NCBI GenBank assembly: GCA_910589115.1
Contig: CAJUSB010000060.1
Coordinates: forward strand, 1-19,791
DNA: 19,791 bases
From: an uncultured Clostridia bacterium
Lineage (GTDB): Bacteria > Bacillota > Clostridia > Oscillospirales > Butyricicoccaceae
Reading direction: 5' to 3'
Position 1 is the stretch's first letter. Every line of letters starts with the position of its first letter. A program made the translations under genes and the position numbers. This document shows, one piece after another, positions 13,035-19,699 of this stretch. The notes below the pieces were generated by a model. That model searched no databases. It was given only the letters and a program-made list of their open reading frames with translations, and was not told the origin of the DNA.

Positions 13035-15446
13035 ATGAAAAAATGGATTCGGGCGCTCTGCCAGCCCAATTTGCCGCTGCATCAGGATGGTTACGTGACC
13101 ACCTGCCCCGCCCATATCGCGCTTTCCCGGCAGGCCGCACGGGAAGGGATGGTACTGCTGAAAAATAACGGCGGGCTGCTTCCTCTGCCTTCCGGGAGCC
13201 GCGTGGCGCTGTTCGGCAAGGGAAGCTTTGACTATGTGAAAGGCGGCGGCGGAAGCGGCGATGTGACCGTGGCCTATACCCGCAGCGTGTACGATGGGCT
13301 GAAGCTGGAGAATGTGCCGGTTTACGAGCCGCTGTCTGATTATTATCGCAATTACGTTGCGGAGCGCTATGCAGCGGGGGATGTCCCCGGCATGATGGCA
13401 GAGCCGGAGCTTCCCAAGAGCCTGCTGGCCGCGGCGTGTCAGGAAACCGATGTGGCGGTGATCGTTATCAGCCGCTTTTCCGGCGAGGGATGGGACCGCT
13501 CGCAGGTCGGTTACGTCGATGAGGACTATCCGTGGCAGGACGAGGTGACGCTTCCCAAACGCGCGGAGCGGATTTTCCCGAAGGGGGACTATTACCTGAC
13601 CGATGCGGAGCAGGCAATGGTGGAGCAGGTCTGCACCGCGTTCGACAAGGTTGCGGTTGTGCTGAACGTAGGCTGTGTGACCGATGTTTCGTGGTTTTAT
13701 GCCGACGATCGAGTTTCTTCCGTTCTGCTGGCTTATCAGGGCGGCATGGAGGGCGGCGTCGCTGTCGCGGAGCTGCTGACCGGCAAAAATACCCCCTGCG
13801 GCAAGCTGCCGGACACCCTCGCACGGGATTTGAAGGATTATCCCTCTACCGCCAATTTCCATGCGTCGCCGGATTATGTGGACTACACCGAGGATATTTA
13901 CATGGGCTACCGGTACTTTGAAACGCTTCCCGGCGCGGCGGAGCGGGTCTGTTATCCGTTCGGCTTTGGCCTGTCCTACACCCGCTTTGCGCTGAAAACC
14001 CTGGAAGCGAAAGCGGCGGATGGAACGATTTCGGTAATCGTCCGCGTGACGAATACCGGGACATATGCGGGGAAAGAGGTCGTACAGCTCTATTTTCGAG
14101 CGCCGGAGGGCCTTCTGCAAAAGCCTTTCCGCAGCTTGGCGGCATTTCAAAAGACCGCGCTTTTGCAGCCCGGGGAAAGCGAAACGGTCACGCTTTCATT
14201 CCCCGCCGCCGATATGGCAAGCTTTGACGATCTGGGGAAAATCGCGCACTGTGCATATGTGCTGGAAAAGGGCCGCTACATGCTTTATGTCGGAAATTCC
14301 GTGCGGGACGCGGCGGCATTGGACTTCGCTTATGAGCAGCCGGAAACCCTTGTGGTTTGCCAGCTTCATGAATTTTTGGCCCCGGCACGGCTTGATAAAC
14401 GGCTTCTGGCGGATGGAAGCTACGAGAGCGTGCCCGTTGCCGCATTGTCAGAAGCGGAACCGGAACTCCTCCCCAAGCTTCCGCATGGCAGTGAAGAAGC
14501 GGTTGCGCCTGCCGTGCGGGCGCGGGGACGTTACCACCTTCATCATCCCTACGCGGAAGGCGTCCACCCGCTGTCAGACGTTGCGGAAGGGAAGCTGTCG
14601 CTGGATGCGTTCCTCAGACAGCTGAGCGACGAGGATTTGATCCATCTGCTGGGCGGGCAGCCGAATACTTCGGTATCGAACACCTTTGGCATTGGCAATC
14701 TGCCGGAATACGGCATCCCCAACATCACGACTGCCGACGGGCCCGCCGGCCTGCGCCTGACCCCGGAGTGCGGCATCTGCACAACGGCTTTCCCCTGCTG
14801 CACGCTTCTTGCGGCATCGTGGGATGGGGCATTGGTATCCCGCGTGGGCGCCGCCGCCGCCGGAGAAGTCAAGGAAAATAATATTTCCGTCTGGCTGACC
14901 CCGGCAGTGAACCTCCACCGCAGCCCGCTTTGCGGCAGGAACTTTGAATACTATTCCGAAGACCCGCTGCTGACGGGAAAATTAGCTGCGGCTATGGTGC
15001 GAGGGATCCAGTCCCAGAACGTTGCCGCGACGGTCAAGCACTTTGCCTGCAATAACAAGGAAACCAACCGCAAACAGAGCGATTCCCGATTGTCCCAGCG
15101 CGCCCTGCGGGAGCTGTACCTGAAAGCGTTTGAAATTGTGGTAAAGGAAGCGCAGCCCTGGGCAATTATGAGCGCTTATAACCGCATCAATGGGCAGCGT
15201 GCCTCGGAAAGCCGGGAGCTTTTGACCGGCATCCTGCGGGAAGAGTGGGGGTATACTGGCATCGTAATGACGGATTGGTGGACTCGTGGGGAGCACTACA
15301 AGGAAATCCTGGCGGGGAATGATCTGAAAATGGCAAATGGTTATCCGGAACGGGTGCAGAAAGCGATGGAGCTGGGTGCCGTTACTCGGGCGGATCTGGA
15401 AATTTGCGCACTCCGGATTTTGGAGTTTATTTTGAAGATCGACTGA
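13035..15446 (+). CDS. GH3 beta-glucosidase with permuted domain order
   Basis: An 803-residue cytoplasmic glycosidase. The start is ATG 13035, with AAGGAG nine bases upstream; earlier in-frame codons lie in the terminator. Domain order is inverted relative to most GH3 enzymes. The alpha/beta sandwich domain comes first (REGMVLLKNNGGLLPL at about 35; acid/base motif SGEGWDR with Glu151). A fibronectin-III-like domain follows (about 320-440, NTGTYAGKEVVQLYF), then the TIM barrel (about 540-803). The barrel has DGPAGLRL, NLHRSPLCGRNFEYYSEDP, KHFACNN and the nucleophile motif VMTDWW (Asp747). Such permutation is known for Ruminococcus albus and Butyrivibrio enzymes. It should hydrolyse terminal beta-glucosyl residues from oligosaccharides, with retention. 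No signal peptide. The exact linkage preference is unknown. Confidence 0.88.
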   Translation: MKKWIRALCQPNLPLHQDGYVTTCPAHIALSRQAAREGMVLLKNNGGLLPLPSGSRVALFGKGSFDYVKGGGGSGDVTVAYTRSVYDGLKLENVPVYEPLSDYYRNYVAERYAAGDVPGMMAEPELPKSLLAAACQETDVAVIVISRFSGEGWDRSQVGYVDEDYPWQDEVTLPKRAERIFPKGDYYLTDAEQAMVEQVCTAFDKVAVVLNVGCVTDVSWFYADDRVSSVLLAYQGGMEGGVAVAELLTGKNTPCGKLPDTLARDLKDYPSTANFHASPDYVDYTEDIYMGYRYFETLPGAAERVCYPFGFGLSYTRFALKTLEAKAADGTISVIVRVTNTGTYAGKEVVQLYFRAPEGLLQKPFRSLAAFQKTALLQPGESETVTLSFPAADMASFDDLGKIAHCAYVLEKGRYMLYVGNSVRDAAALDFAYEQPETLVVCQLHEFLAPARLDKRLLADGSYESVPVAALSEAEPELLPKLPHGSEEAVAPAVRARGRYHLHHPYAEGVHPLSDVAEGKLSLDAFLRQLSDEDLIHLLGGQPNTSVSNTFGIGNLPEYGIPNITTADGPAGLRLTPECGICTTAFPCCTLLAASWDGALVSRVGAAAAGEVKENNISVWLTPAVNLHRSPLCGRNFEYYSEDPLLTGKLAAAMVRGIQSQNVAATVKHFACNNKETNRKQSDSRLSQRALRELYLKAFEIVVKEAQPWAIMSAYNRINGQRASESRELLTGILREEWGYTGIVMTDWWTRGEHYKEILAGNDLKMANGYPERVQKAMELGAVTRADLEICALRILEFILKID

Positions 15447-15559
15447 CTGTTCTGACAAAAAGGTTATGCTGCTGGGCTGATGCGCAGTCTGCGGAAAAGA
15501 ACGGCTGCGCACAGCTTTCCGGCAGCTCGGAATGAAATCTTGATATGGGGTGAAGCAGG

Positions 15560-15811
15560 ATGCAATATATGACCATTCCGGAAGCGGCACGGCTGTGGAG
15601 GATTTCGCCGCAAAATATACGCGCGGCTTGTGAAGGGCGGAAAATTCAAGGGGCTGTTCGATTTGGACGCAGCTGGCTGATTCCACAGAGTGCGCAGCCT
15701 CACTTGGAGGAAGGAAAAATTTCCACCGTTCTCAGCGCAAGCGAAAGGTGGTATCAGCAGCGGTTAGGGGAGAGCCAGAGCGACTGGCAGCAATTCATTG
15801 TAATCCATTAA
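15560..15811 (+). CDS. Small excisionase/MerR-like helix-turn-helix protein
   Basis: An 83-residue protein whose first 45 residues form an excisionase-like winged helix-turn-helix: MTIPEAARLWRISPQNIRAACEGRKIQGAVRFGRSWLIP. The Gly-Arg-Ser-Trp-Leu-Ile-Pro wing is diagnostic of this group. The remaining residues are charged and unassigned. GGGGTGA lies about eight bases before the ATG. Similar proteins direct excision or act as small regulators, often in integrated elements. It begins 113 bases after the GH3 gene on the same strand, but the composition changes soon after, so it may belong to the accessory region rather than to the glucan locus. Its target is unknown. Confidence 0.7.
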   Translation: MQYMTIPEAARLWRISPQNIRAACEGRKIQGAVRFGRSWLIPQSAQPHLEEGKISTVLSASERWYQQRLGESQSDWQQFIVIH

Positions 15812-16169
15812 AGCAAATTGATAAACAACAATCGTTTGCAAAATGGGAGGAATAACATTTCGTTTGCAGGCGGTAATATAGATGAGCAAGATAACAATGT
15901 TTCAGCTCGAAAATCCAATTTAAATTACTCGATTTCCTAATTTCGTTTTCATTTTCAGCACGTTCTGCTTCAATATGATTCGCTCTTTCGTGAAAGTATG
16001 CTGAAGCAGCTGTGTGCAGATATCTCCAAGCGACCTGTACAAATTTGTTCAGGTCGTTTCCCTCATTAAAAAAAACACTCGCAAAAAGCGTCTTTACGAT
16101 TCTTGGAAATTGGAGTTGCCCTAAGTTGGAGACAATGTTCTTGAAAAGAGAAAACTCTGACGAAATCAC
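15795..16169 (-). CDS. Unrecognised 124-residue reading frame, possibly a relic
   Basis: An AT-rich minus-strand frame beginning with a GTG at 16169 and lacking a clear ribosome binding site. The middle (FVQVAWRYLHTAASAYFHERANHIEAERAENENE) has a protein-like helical look with a charged stretch. The C-terminal third is Cys/Tyr-rich and less natural. I recognise no family. The frame stays open for 26 codons upstream of the GTG (to a TAG at 16248-16250), so the true start may lie further up. It converges on and overlaps the end of the excisionase-like gene by 17 bases. It may be a decayed mobile-element gene or chance. Confidence 0.3.
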   Translation of the reverse strand: MISSEFSLFKNIVSNLGQLQFPRIVKTLFASVFFNEGNDLNKFVQVAWRYLHTAASAYFHERANHIEAERAENENEIRKSSNLNWIFELKHCYLAHLYYRLQTKCYSSHFANDCCLSICFNGLQ

Positions 16170-16342
16170 CTGGATTAGAAAGTAACTAGTGCTCCATTCC
16201 GTTAGAAATCGACCCTATCCTTGGTCTGGATTTCCGCATATCCGCGCTATTTTTCTTGACGGGCGTCAGCCCGCTTGCGTCCCCTGCCATGCTCTGCAAA
16301 AATTTCCCTGCAAGTCCGAATTTGATTCCTGACCGGATGACG
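15812..16342. other. AT-rich stretch without a certain gene
   Basis: Between the excisionase-like gene and the third foldback element nothing is firmly coding. It holds the doubtful minus-strand frame above, a 26-bp palindrome (16031-16056), an A8 run (about 16069-16076) and, from about 16220, a more GC-rich part with a small GGGC/GCCC hairpin. No promoter or terminator is convincing. Confidence 0.5.
16031..16056. repeat. 26-bp near-perfect palindrome
   Basis: CGACCTG at one end mirrors CAGGTCG at the other around a perfect CAAATTTG core; 24 of 26 bases are symmetric. It could be an operator for a dimeric regulator such as the nearby XRE or excisionase-like protein. It is not followed by a T run, so it is not an obvious terminator. 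Confidence 0.55.
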
Positions 16343-16511
16343 CACTAGGCCTTGTTTGATAATTGGAAGTGCGCCCAGCGGCGAGGAATTTTTTCGCCAA
16401 TCAAGGCAAATTTTCGCAGGAATCCTGACGGATTTCAAGAAAATTTAACGCAGAGTGGCGGAAAAAGACCCGCCAATGGGCGTGCGGACAATTTTCAAAC
16501 AAGGCCTAGTG
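16343..16511. mobile_element. 169-bp foldback MITE upstream of the response regulator
   Basis: The ends are 23-base inverted repeats (16343-16365 and 16489-16511) with 22 matches, containing GGCCTTGTTTG. If the element proper starts at GGCC (16348-16506), it is flanked by TA on both sides, as expected for a TA target duplication. Pairing continues imperfectly through the interior (for example GCGCCC and TTTTTCGCC against their counterparts, and AAATTTTC 16408-16415 with GAAAATTT 16439-16446). The apex is AATCC-TGAC-GGATT (16421-16434), at the exact centre. It has no coding capacity. The parent transposase is unknown; TA duplications are typical of IS630/mariner-like and some IS5-group elements. 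Confidence 0.8.
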
Positions 16512-16581
16512 ATTGAGAAAAAAAATGCGGCATAATAATTGGGGATAATGTATTGTGTTACAGGAGAAGGGACAGTATATT

Positions 16582-17241
16582 TTGAAACAACAGATATTTG
16601 TAGTTAATAAGGATGGGGAGCTTTTCCAGAAATTGCGATGTGCCTTCTGTGGCCATAGCATCAATATTCATCCGGTTATGTCAATCTCCGAAATGGCGCT
16701 GGACTTTTTTATGCGTCCGTGTGATCTGATTATCTTCGTACTCTCTCATTTTGAGACTGCACCATTGGAAGAACTTCACATAATACTATGTGACCGTCCG
16801 ATGCCGGTACTGATTTTACACGCAGATCTATCCGTGGATGAGAAAGTTTGTTTATACCAAATAGGCGCATCGGCGTTGCTGCAGAAAACGATACCGGCTG
16901 AAATCTGTGCTGCGCAGGCATTGGCCTTAATCCGGTTGCGCACAGAAATAGATGATTGGTCCAAACAATGCCCTTTAATCTTTGGTACAGAACTTACAAT
17001 TGATCCCAACTGCCGGATCGTCAAGGTGAATGGCGAGGATTTGAATATAACAAAGAAAGAATTTGATCTGTTTCTTTGCTTGGTGCGTAATAGGAAACAA
17101 GTGCTGAGCGTTGAACAATTATACGAAGAAATTTGGGGAGATGAACCGGATGAAAAGAAATTGAAAACGGTGAAGTCTCACATCTATATAGAAAACGTCA
17201 GAGTTTTGCCGGATATTTCTTACAATCATAAATACATTTAA
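16582..17241 (+). CDS. OmpR-type winged-helix regulator with degenerate receiver and shortened C-terminus
   Basis: I favour TTG 16582 over GTG 16555 because AGGAGAAGGGA (16562-16572) stands nine bases before it, giving 219 residues. The first ~115 residues resemble a response-regulator receiver (IFVVNKDGELFQKL..., PVLILHADLS..., LLQKTIPAE with the conserved Lys), but the usual acidic phosphorylation pocket is not obvious. The last ~80 residues are a Trans_reg_C winged helix (LTIDPNCRIVKVNGEDLNITKKEFDLFLCLV...LYEEIWGDE...TVKSHI). The end departs from the family: instead of the final beta hairpin with a GYGY-type motif it reads SYNHKYI and stops. No sensor kinase is adjacent. Function is uncertain and the gene may be decaying. 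The next 200 bases hold nothing convincing. Confidence 0.6.
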   Translation: MKQQIFVVNKDGELFQKLRCAFCGHSINIHPVMSISEMALDFFMRPCDLIIFVLSHFETAPLEELHIILCDRPMPVLILHADLSVDEKVCLYQIGASALLQKTIPAEICAAQALALIRLRTEIDDWSKQCPLIFGTELTIDPNCRIVKVNGEDLNITKKEFDLFLCLVRNRKQVLSVEQLYEEIWGDEPDEKKLKTVKSHIYIENVRVLPDISYNHKYI

Positions 17242-17444
17242 GATTTCTGCAAATATTTCAATCGGAACACTTTTTAAGTTTGCTATATTTACATACAAAA
17301 TAGAGATGAACATGTCTAACTTAACGTTGGCAAGATACCATCGTTTTCTATATATACACTGCGAAAAAAACTATCCAGCACAGGAAAAGATTATATACAG
17401 AACAGCTGGGGGATGGGATACCGATTTATACCTCCTCGGAGCTG

Positions 17445-17490
17445 AAAACAGGCGGCTGAACCATGCAAATGTGGTACAGCCGCCTGTTTT
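17445..17490. terminator. Bidirectional intrinsic terminator
   Basis: AAAACAGGCGGCTG (17445-17458) pairs perfectly with 17477-17490. An inner ACCA/TGGT pairing (17460-17463 with 17472-17475) extends it. The A and T runs at the stem ends supply a T tract on either strand. It overlaps the stop codon of the minus-strand XRE gene and can also end transcription from the regulator side. Confidence 0.82.
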
Positions 17491-17839
17491 AGTCTGATTC
17501 TGTATCCGCTCGCAAACGCCGAAGGGATTCCTTCATCGCGGTGACGGTATCGGTGATCAGCTTGATTTCCTGATTGGTGCAGTCGGACACCAGATCGCCG
17601 ATCCAGCTGGAAAAGAGGGGGCGGGCAGCATTGACCTCAATGCACAGCAATTCATCAGCAGAGCATTCCAGCACATTGATAATATCAATCGAGACCTTCA
17701 AACTGGGGATACTGTTCCCCGTCTCAATGTGGCTGATGTGTGTCACGCCTACGCCGACAGCCTCGGCAAGTTGCTCCTGCGTCATTTTGCAGGATTTGCG
17801 AACCGTCCGAATGCGCATTCCAATATCTTTATAATCCAC
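17489..17839 (-). CDS. XRE-family helix-turn-helix regulator
   Basis: I place the start at GTG 17839 (GGGAG about eleven bases upstream), giving 116 residues beginning VDYKDIGMRIRTVRK. Upstream in-frame codons encode an unlikely hydrophobic extension. Residues about 8-65 are a Cro/CI-type domain: IRTVRKSCKMTQEQLAEAVGVGVTHISHIETGNSIPSLKVSIDIINVL. This is followed by CSADELL and a helical C-terminal part with no recognised domain. Proteins of this size are common, mostly uncharacterised regulators in Clostridia and in mobile elements. It is divergent from the SLOG-domain gene 137 bases away and probably controls it or itself. The gene ends at a strong terminator. Confidence 0.8.
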   Translation of the reverse strand: MDYKDIGMRIRTVRKSCKMTQEQLAEAVGVGVTHISHIETGNSIPSLKVSIDIINVLECSADELLCIEVNAARPLFSSWIGDLVSDCTNQEIKLITDTVTAMKESLRRLRADTESD

Positions 17840-17894
17840 TATACAAGATTCTCCCAACAATTTCAATACTTGTAATGTATGTGCAATTTGAATA

Positions 17895-17903
17895 TGATAT
17901 AAT
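17895..17903 (+). promoter_or_regulatory. Extended -10 promoter for the SLOG-domain gene
   Basis: TGATATAAT contains a perfect TATAAT (17898-17903) with the TG of an extended -10. No good -35 is seen, which extended -10 promoters tolerate. It lies about 75 bases before ATG 17977. Confidence 0.5.
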
Positions 17904-17976
17904 AACCTTAAAGCGCATTGGACTAAAAAGAACATATATGGTAAAAGTATTTCTGGAATCGGGAAGGATGGATAAA

Positions 17977-18507
17977 ATGAAAACCTGTGCCGTGGCGGGC
18001 CATCAGCCGAAACGTTTCAAATTCAAGTATAAGGAAAACTATACGGGATGCAAAAGACTAAAAAAATGCTTAAAAGAGCAGTTTATCAAGGTCTACAAAA
18101 GAGGAGTACATTCTTTCGTGATTGGCAGCGCCTTGGGCGTGGATGTCTGGTCAGGCGAGATTTTGCTGCGGCTTCGGGAGGAACCGGAATACAGCGATAT
18201 CCGCTTGACCATTGTGGTTCCCTTCGACGGCCGTGACAAAGATTGGGATGCGCACAACAAACGGAGGATGGAGTTCCTGAAACGTCATTCGGAGGTTATA
18301 TATGCCAGCAACATATCAGATGCGGCGAGCTTTTACAAGAGGGATCAATATCTTGTCAGTCAGGCCGACTGTTTAATCGCGGTTTTTGATGGTGATTTTA
18401 CTGTAAAAAGCAGTGTTGAGCGGATTGTACGCGGTGCGCTAAAAAAGGATATTCCAACCGTTTTCATTCATCCGGATACAGCAGAGGTATTTCACAAAAA
18501 CAGGTAA
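17977..18507 (+). CDS. YpsA-like SLOG-domain protein (DUF1273 type)
   Basis: 176 residues from ATG 17977, chosen because GGGAAGGA stands about nine bases upstream and the protein then begins with the family signature MKTCAVAGHQPKRF, where TGHRP is usual. The Rossmann-like SLOG fold is visible in FVIGSALGVDVWSGEILLRL (nucleotide-binding glycine region), LTIVVPFDGRDKDWD and YLVSQADCLIAVFDGD near the end, followed by a short helix and FIHPDTAEVF. SLOG proteins bind nucleotide-derived ligands. YpsA-type members have been linked to cell division and stress in Bacillus, and related ones sit in conflict and mobile systems; the molecular role here is unknown. The closest neighbour is the divergent XRE regulator. 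A clear terminator follows. Confidence 0.8.
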   Translation: MKTCAVAGHQPKRFKFKYKENYTGCKRLKKCLKEQFIKVYKRGVHSFVIGSALGVDVWSGEILLRLREEPEYSDIRLTIVVPFDGRDKDWDAHNKRRMEFLKRHSEVIYASNISDAASFYKRDQYLVSQADCLIAVFDGDFTVKSSVERIVRGALKKDIPTVFIHPDTAEVFHKNR

Positions 18508-18522
18508 AATACGGATATAATG

Positions 18523-18557
18523 ATAGGGCGAAAATGTACAGATTTCGCCCTATTTTT
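18523..18557 (+). terminator. Intrinsic terminator of the SLOG-domain gene
   Basis: ATAGGGCGAAA (18523-18533) pairs perfectly with TTTCGCCCTAT (18543-18553), followed by TTTTG. It lies 15 bases after the stop codon. Confidence 0.82.
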
Positions 18558-18946
18558 GTCTCCAAATTTTCTATCTGATTTGACTCTTTCTTTACTCAAA
18601 TTTGACTGAAATTTTTATTTTGTTCGATATACTGTACCTAGTGGCAGACGTTCCAAGTTTTGCGATATTTACAAATTTCTTTAAGGAAGTGAATAAACGG
18701 AAAAAGATAATTTGAATTGAATAATAGGAAGAAAATGAAACAAAAATATATCGGCAGGGCGGCAGCACAGGCTGCCATGTTTCATTTTATCGCAAATACG
18801 GGATGATACTCGCCGTCCATGTGCCGGACTGCAAAGGGGATTTTGAGACGAAATGGCAACCGCCATTCTGCGTCGGGAGATGCTCTGCAATTTTTCGCAG
18901 CCACAGCACAATGCTTGCGGGGAACATTCTCCTGTAGAAAGAATCG

Positions 18947-18992
18947 GAGCGGCCGATTTTACGTGTTTACGTGAAATCGGTCGCTCTTTTTT
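18947..18992 (+). terminator. Strong intrinsic terminator upstream of the sigma-factor gene
   Basis: An 18-bp stem (18947-18964 with 18969-18986, two G-U pairs) has a 4-base loop and is directly followed by six T. It lies 90 bases before the ATG of the sigma-like gene and after no recognisable gene, so it ends an unidentified transcript or acts as an attenuator. Confidence 0.82.
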
Positions 18993-19081
18993 CGTTTTAC
19001 GACATCCTCCGAGATGCCGTGCCCCTCCGCTTCTGAAATCAATGCCAAACCATGATTTTAGAAGGAACGGAGGGTTGCCGT

Positions 19082-19664
19082 ATGGCAACACAATATTTTA
19101 GAAAGAAAGATCCTTGCGCAGAAGGCTCTGCAATCTGCTGGATCGAGATGACCGGACAGGAGTTTTACGCTTTTGTCAACTCGGCGGAAGCCGAAGGGGC
19201 GGTATTTTATCTGCATGGACGATGATATTGTGATCGAAGCAAATGAGCAGCAGTTCCGTGAATGGGTCAGCGAGAAGAATCACAGCGATTACCTGCGCCG
19301 CTGTGAGACTGGAATCGAAACGCTTTCGCTTTACAGTGATGACATTTCGGAATCCGGAAATGGCGAGGACGTGATCCGTGACCCCATGGATATGGAGGAA
19401 CAGGTTATGTTGAAGCTTCGCTATCAGGCACTGCGGGCTGCAATGTCGGGACTCAACACCGAGAACAATTATTTGCTGTACAGGCTGTATTTTGCTGAAA
19501 AAACGTGTTCCGAGAACGAATTGGCAGCAGAACCTGGGATCACGCAGCAGGGCGTACATAAGCGCAAGAAAAAAGTTCTGGAAAATTTGAAAAAGTTGGT
19601 TGTTAAATCTGAAAAAAGTCAGCAATACAAAGTGAGAGGCAAAAACAAGGAGCCGCTCACCTGA
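19082..19664 (+). pseudogene. Sigma-70-like factor of mobile-element type, one-base frameshift
   Basis: ATG 19082 has GGAGGG seven bases upstream and begins MATQYFRKKDP...WIEMTGQEFYAFVNSAEAEG, the usual N-terminus of small sigma-like proteins in Clostridia integrative elements. At the G run 19196-19199 the frame breaks and meets a TGA 12 codons later. The next frame takes over exactly there: GRYFICMDDDIVIEANEQQFREWVSEKNHSDYLRR, then a region-4-like helix-turn-helix (ENELAAEPGITQQGVHKRKKKVLENLKK). One extra G explains the break. The intact protein would have about 190 residues. The downstream frame could start at TTG 19173, but no ribosome binding site supports it. It is a true pseudogene, a sequencing error or, less likely, programmed slippage. 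Confidence 0.75.
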
Positions 19665-19667
19665 ACC

Positions 19668-19699
19668 TTGACAACTGAACATCCGGTATTCTGGATACT
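19668..19699 (+). promoter_or_regulatory. Weak promoter candidate at the right edge
   Basis: A perfect TTGACA (19668-19673) lies just after the sigma-like gene. The only -10-like sequence is GATACT (19694-19699), with a 20-base spacer that is longer than ideal. It could drive the next gene, which lies outside the window. Confidence 0.3.

Larger units (their letters stand above)
18508..19081. other. 574-bp leader region before the broken sigma-factor gene
   Basis: No sure gene. It starts with the terminator of the SLOG gene, then an AT-rich part with two TTTGACT copies (about 18580 and 18601) and a TATACT (18628-18633). A 23-codon frame (18735-18806, AGGAAG upstream of ATG) stops at TGA, after which the frame stays open to about 18970. 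The stretch 18760-18950 is GC-richer and ends in a very strong terminator. It could be a decayed gene or the source of a short transcript. Confidence 0.45.

Noticed and set aside
16247..16438. 63-codon minus-strand frame
   Set aside because: It begins inside the 16343-16511 foldback element and runs across its boundary, so it cannot be an ancestral gene.
17306..17497. 63-codon plus-strand frame MNMSNLTLARYHRF...
   Set aside because: It reads straight through the perfect bidirectional terminator at 17445-17490 and has no good ribosome binding site or recognised family.
18853..19101. 82-codon plus-strand frame
   Set aside because: It runs through the strong terminator at 18947-18992 and overlaps the true start of the sigma-like gene; no family is recognised.
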